DNA of 6,167 nucleotides from Promethearchaeia archaeon. GTDB taxonomy: Archaea; Asgardarchaeota; Lokiarchaeia; Sigyniarchaeales; SOKP01. This document shows, piece after piece, positions 5,437-6,167 of this stretch; within the stretch, counting starts at the first letter, position 1, and every line of letters begins with the position of its first letter. The stretch is taken from the NCBI GenBank assembly GCA_029856375.1, contig JAHQWX010000118.1, positions 1 through 6,167 on the forward strand, given 5' to 3'. A program made the translations under genes and the position numbers. The notes below the pieces were generated by a model. It searched no databases. It had not been told where the DNA came from and saw nothing but the letters and a program-made list of their open reading frames with translations.

Positions 5437-5637
5437 TTAGGTTAAGACTTCGAGAATTTTCGTTAATATGTTTGCTTTGCCTCCAGTAGATTGAGTCAAT
5501 GTTTTTCCACAAACAAGACACAAAACATCTGTTGAAGCGCAACCAAAAATTATTTGTTCGTTCCCACAATTCAAACATTTTACCCTTAAAAACCTAGATT
5601 TTGGTGCAGGAATTAATTTATGTATTTCTCTTGACAT
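5437..5637 (-). CDS. rps27e: Small ribosomal subunit protein eS27 (S27e)
   Basis: eS27 is a small zinc-binding protein of the 30S subunit. The 66 residues match the usual archaeal length. The zinc ribbon is C21-x2-C24 and C40-x2-C43. The family signatures [23 protein letters not shown] and STGGKA are all present, and the short C-terminus ending EVLT is the archaeal form. There is an additional cysteine, C33, in FGCAST, where the homologues I recall have a Ser-His pair (FSHAST). ATG 5637 lies 11 nt after the eL42 stop. The preceding AGGTAG may serve as a weak Shine-Dalgarno. It is co-transcribed with eL42, the normal archaeal order. In many archaea aIF2-alpha would follow next, but here TFS follows on the opposite strand. 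Confidence 0.95.
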   Translation of the reverse strand: MSREIHKLIPAPKSRFLRVKCLNCGNEQIIFGCASTDVLCLVCGKTLTQSTGGKANILTKILEVLT

Positions 5638-5648
5638 TTCTTCTACCT

Positions 5649-5930
5649 TTAAGTTTCAATTAGTTCGTATCTTTTTGCGCGATGTGCTTTCCCATACCAT
5701 TTTTTATTGCATTCCGTACATTGAAATATGGGCTGGGATTTTTTATTTATCTTTGCGTTCTTTCTGAAGATTTCTTTTGGCTGTGAGCCGTACCCCTTCT
5801 TTTTTCTATCGTAGCGCCTTCGTCCTTCGTTCGTTTTTCTTTCTTTACTCTTTTTATAGATCGTTACTTTATGTTCTGTGTGTTTATTGCAATTCTTACA
5901 AAATCTTCTCTGAGTTTTCGGAACTCTCAT
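5649..5930 (-). CDS. rpl44e: Large ribosomal subunit protein eL42 (L44e)
   Basis: eL42 is a zinc-binding protein of the 50S subunit that reaches the tRNA E site. At 93 residues it has the family length. The zinc ligands are C11-x2-C14 and C71-x2-C74, and the N-terminus [20 protein letters not shown] is typical. The basic central segment has [14 protein letters not shown] (37-50) and then [10 protein letters not shown] (51-60). From memory this resembles eukaryotic eL42 ([15 protein letters not shown]) more than euryarchaeal forms. In the tRNA-facing loop Ser replaces the second Gly of GGQ, and Glu sits where the Pro of KPIF is found. ATG 5928-5930 is the only sensible start. It is the first gene of the two-gene ribosomal operon and is divergent from pyrB across 148 bp. 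Confidence 0.93.
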   Translation of the reverse strand: MRVPKTQRRFCKNCNKHTEHKVTIYKKSKERKTNEGRRRYDRKKKGYGSQPKEIFRKNAKINKKSQPIFQCTECNKKWYGKAHRAKRYELIET

Positions 5931-5958
5931 TTAATTCTAATTCTCGTAATTTATAGAT

Positions 5959-5967
5959 GTTATAAAA
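5959..5967 (-). promoter_or_regulatory. Possible TATA box of the eL42-eS27 operon
   Basis: On the - strand this reads TTTTATAAC, centred about 33 nt before the eL42 ATG, and predicts a leader of about 7 nt. A second element (CTATAAATT, 5948-5956) is only about 22 nt upstream, rather close even for a leaderless start. I favour the first. No Shine-Dalgarno is visible. Confidence 0.45.
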
Positions 5968-6030
5968 TTCGGTAAATTTTAAATTTTTTGAATTAGAAAC
6001 TGTTACAAAACTTAATTAAAGAATTATCAA

Positions 6031-6040
6031 TTTAATATAT
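6031..6040 (+). promoter_or_regulatory. Possible TATA box of pyrB
   Basis: TTTAATATAT is centred about 43 nt before the pyrB ATG, which would give a leader of about 15-18 nt. No Shine-Dalgarno is present in AAAGTCCCTAACAGTC before the start. The rest of the gap from 5968 to 6030 is AT-rich, and I see no clear operator in it. Confidence 0.4.
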
Positions 6041-6078
6041 TTCAAGAGAAAGTTAAAAAAAGAAAGTCCCTAACAGTC

Positions 6079-6167
6079 ATGAAAGATTTTAAAAACCGAG
6101 ATATTTTAAGTGGAAAGGACTTTGAAAGAGACGAGATTGACTATATTTTAGAAATTGGTAAAAAGAT
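6079..6167 (+). CDS. pyrB: Aspartate carbamoyltransferase catalytic subunit PyrB, N-terminal fragment (3' end outside window)
   Basis: Only the first 29 complete codons are in the window. The translation MKDFKNRDILSGKDFERDEI, then DYILEIGKK, matches the start of archaeal PyrB: a short lead-in with GRD-like NRDILS, the DF segment, and the first helix of the carbamoyl-phosphate domain. PyrB makes N-carbamoyl-aspartate in the first committed step of pyrimidine synthesis, usually with regulatory PyrI. Active-site motifs (STRTR and others) would lie beyond the window, so the call rests on N-terminal resemblance. Ornithine carbamoyltransferase, a related enzyme, is the main alternative. The gene is divergent from eL42 and has no Shine-Dalgarno. 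It has no obvious functional link to the replication block. Confidence 0.75.
   Translation, partial: MKDFKNRDILSGKDFERDEIDYILEIGKK

Noticed and set aside
5935..5998. A 9-bp inverted repeat TTCTAATTC (5935-5943) and GAATTAGAA (5990-5998) flanking the eL42 promoter
   Set aside because: The arms are 46 bp apart and AT-rich. Such a pair is reasonably likely by chance in this gap, and no further symmetry supports an operator or an att site.
6012..6019. Palindrome TTAATTAA upstream of pyrB, sharing TAATTA with the priL and PCNA promoter repeats
   Set aside because: TAATTA occurs about as often in the window as its AT content predicts, including inside genes, so a shared operator motif is not supported.
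1..6167. A mobile element, CRISPR array, toxin-antitoxin or other defence system
   Set aside because: No transposase, integrase, regular repeat-spacer array or terminal repeats are seen. Every gene is chromosomal housekeeping in type, apart from the OB-fold protein, which is not defence-like.

Overview
The window is archaeal chromosome of low G+C content (about one third G+C, judged by eye). The gene set shows this: archaeal initiation factor aIF2-alpha, Nop10, archaeal ribosomal proteins eS27 and eL42, transcription cleavage factor TFS, and an archaeo-eukaryotic replication set (PCNA, both primase subunits, GINS). Start signals are also archaeal. Several genes have a TATA-like box about 24-35 nt before the start codon, and few have a clear Shine-Dalgarno. 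I cannot fix the lineage. The central loop of eL42 reads closer to my memory of eukaryotic eL42 than of euryarchaeal L44e, which with the low G+C makes an Asgard (Lokiarchaeia-like) archaeon a reasonable but unproven guess.

Layout, left to right. (1) Positions 1-465, + strand: the 3' end of the aIF2-alpha gene, then nop10. (2) Positions 475-4579, - strand, read leftward: pcn (PCNA), priL, priS, gins51, a replisome block of clamp, primase and helicase-accessory factor. priL and priS are separated by 2 nt; pcn, priL and gins51 each have a possible promoter of their own. (3) Positions 4679-5427, + strand, divergent from pcn: a small OB-fold protein with a TTG start, then TFS. (4) Positions 5437-5930, - strand: the eL42-eS27 ribosomal protein pair. 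(5) Positions 6079-6167, + strand: the start of pyrB (aspartate carbamoyltransferase).

This is a version of a known archaeal neighbourhood in which replication genes (PCNA, primase, Gins15/51) lie beside translation genes (L44e, S27e, aIF2-alpha, Nop10). The usual L44e-S27e-aIF2-alpha-Nop10 operon is split here, and one inversion of the aIF2-alpha-to-TFS block would restore it.

I see no mobile element, CRISPR array, defence system or wholly new gene cassette, and no gene-free stretch over 300 bases. The points most worth a second look are a GINS-type B domain at the C-terminus of PriS next to a true Gins51 gene, an extra zinc-ribbon-like insertion in PriS with CxxC pairs exactly 15 residues apart, an unassigned OB-fold protein divergent from PCNA, a perfect inverted repeat between those two promoters, and a strong codon-context bias (GAC rather than GAT before Glu) shared by most genes.
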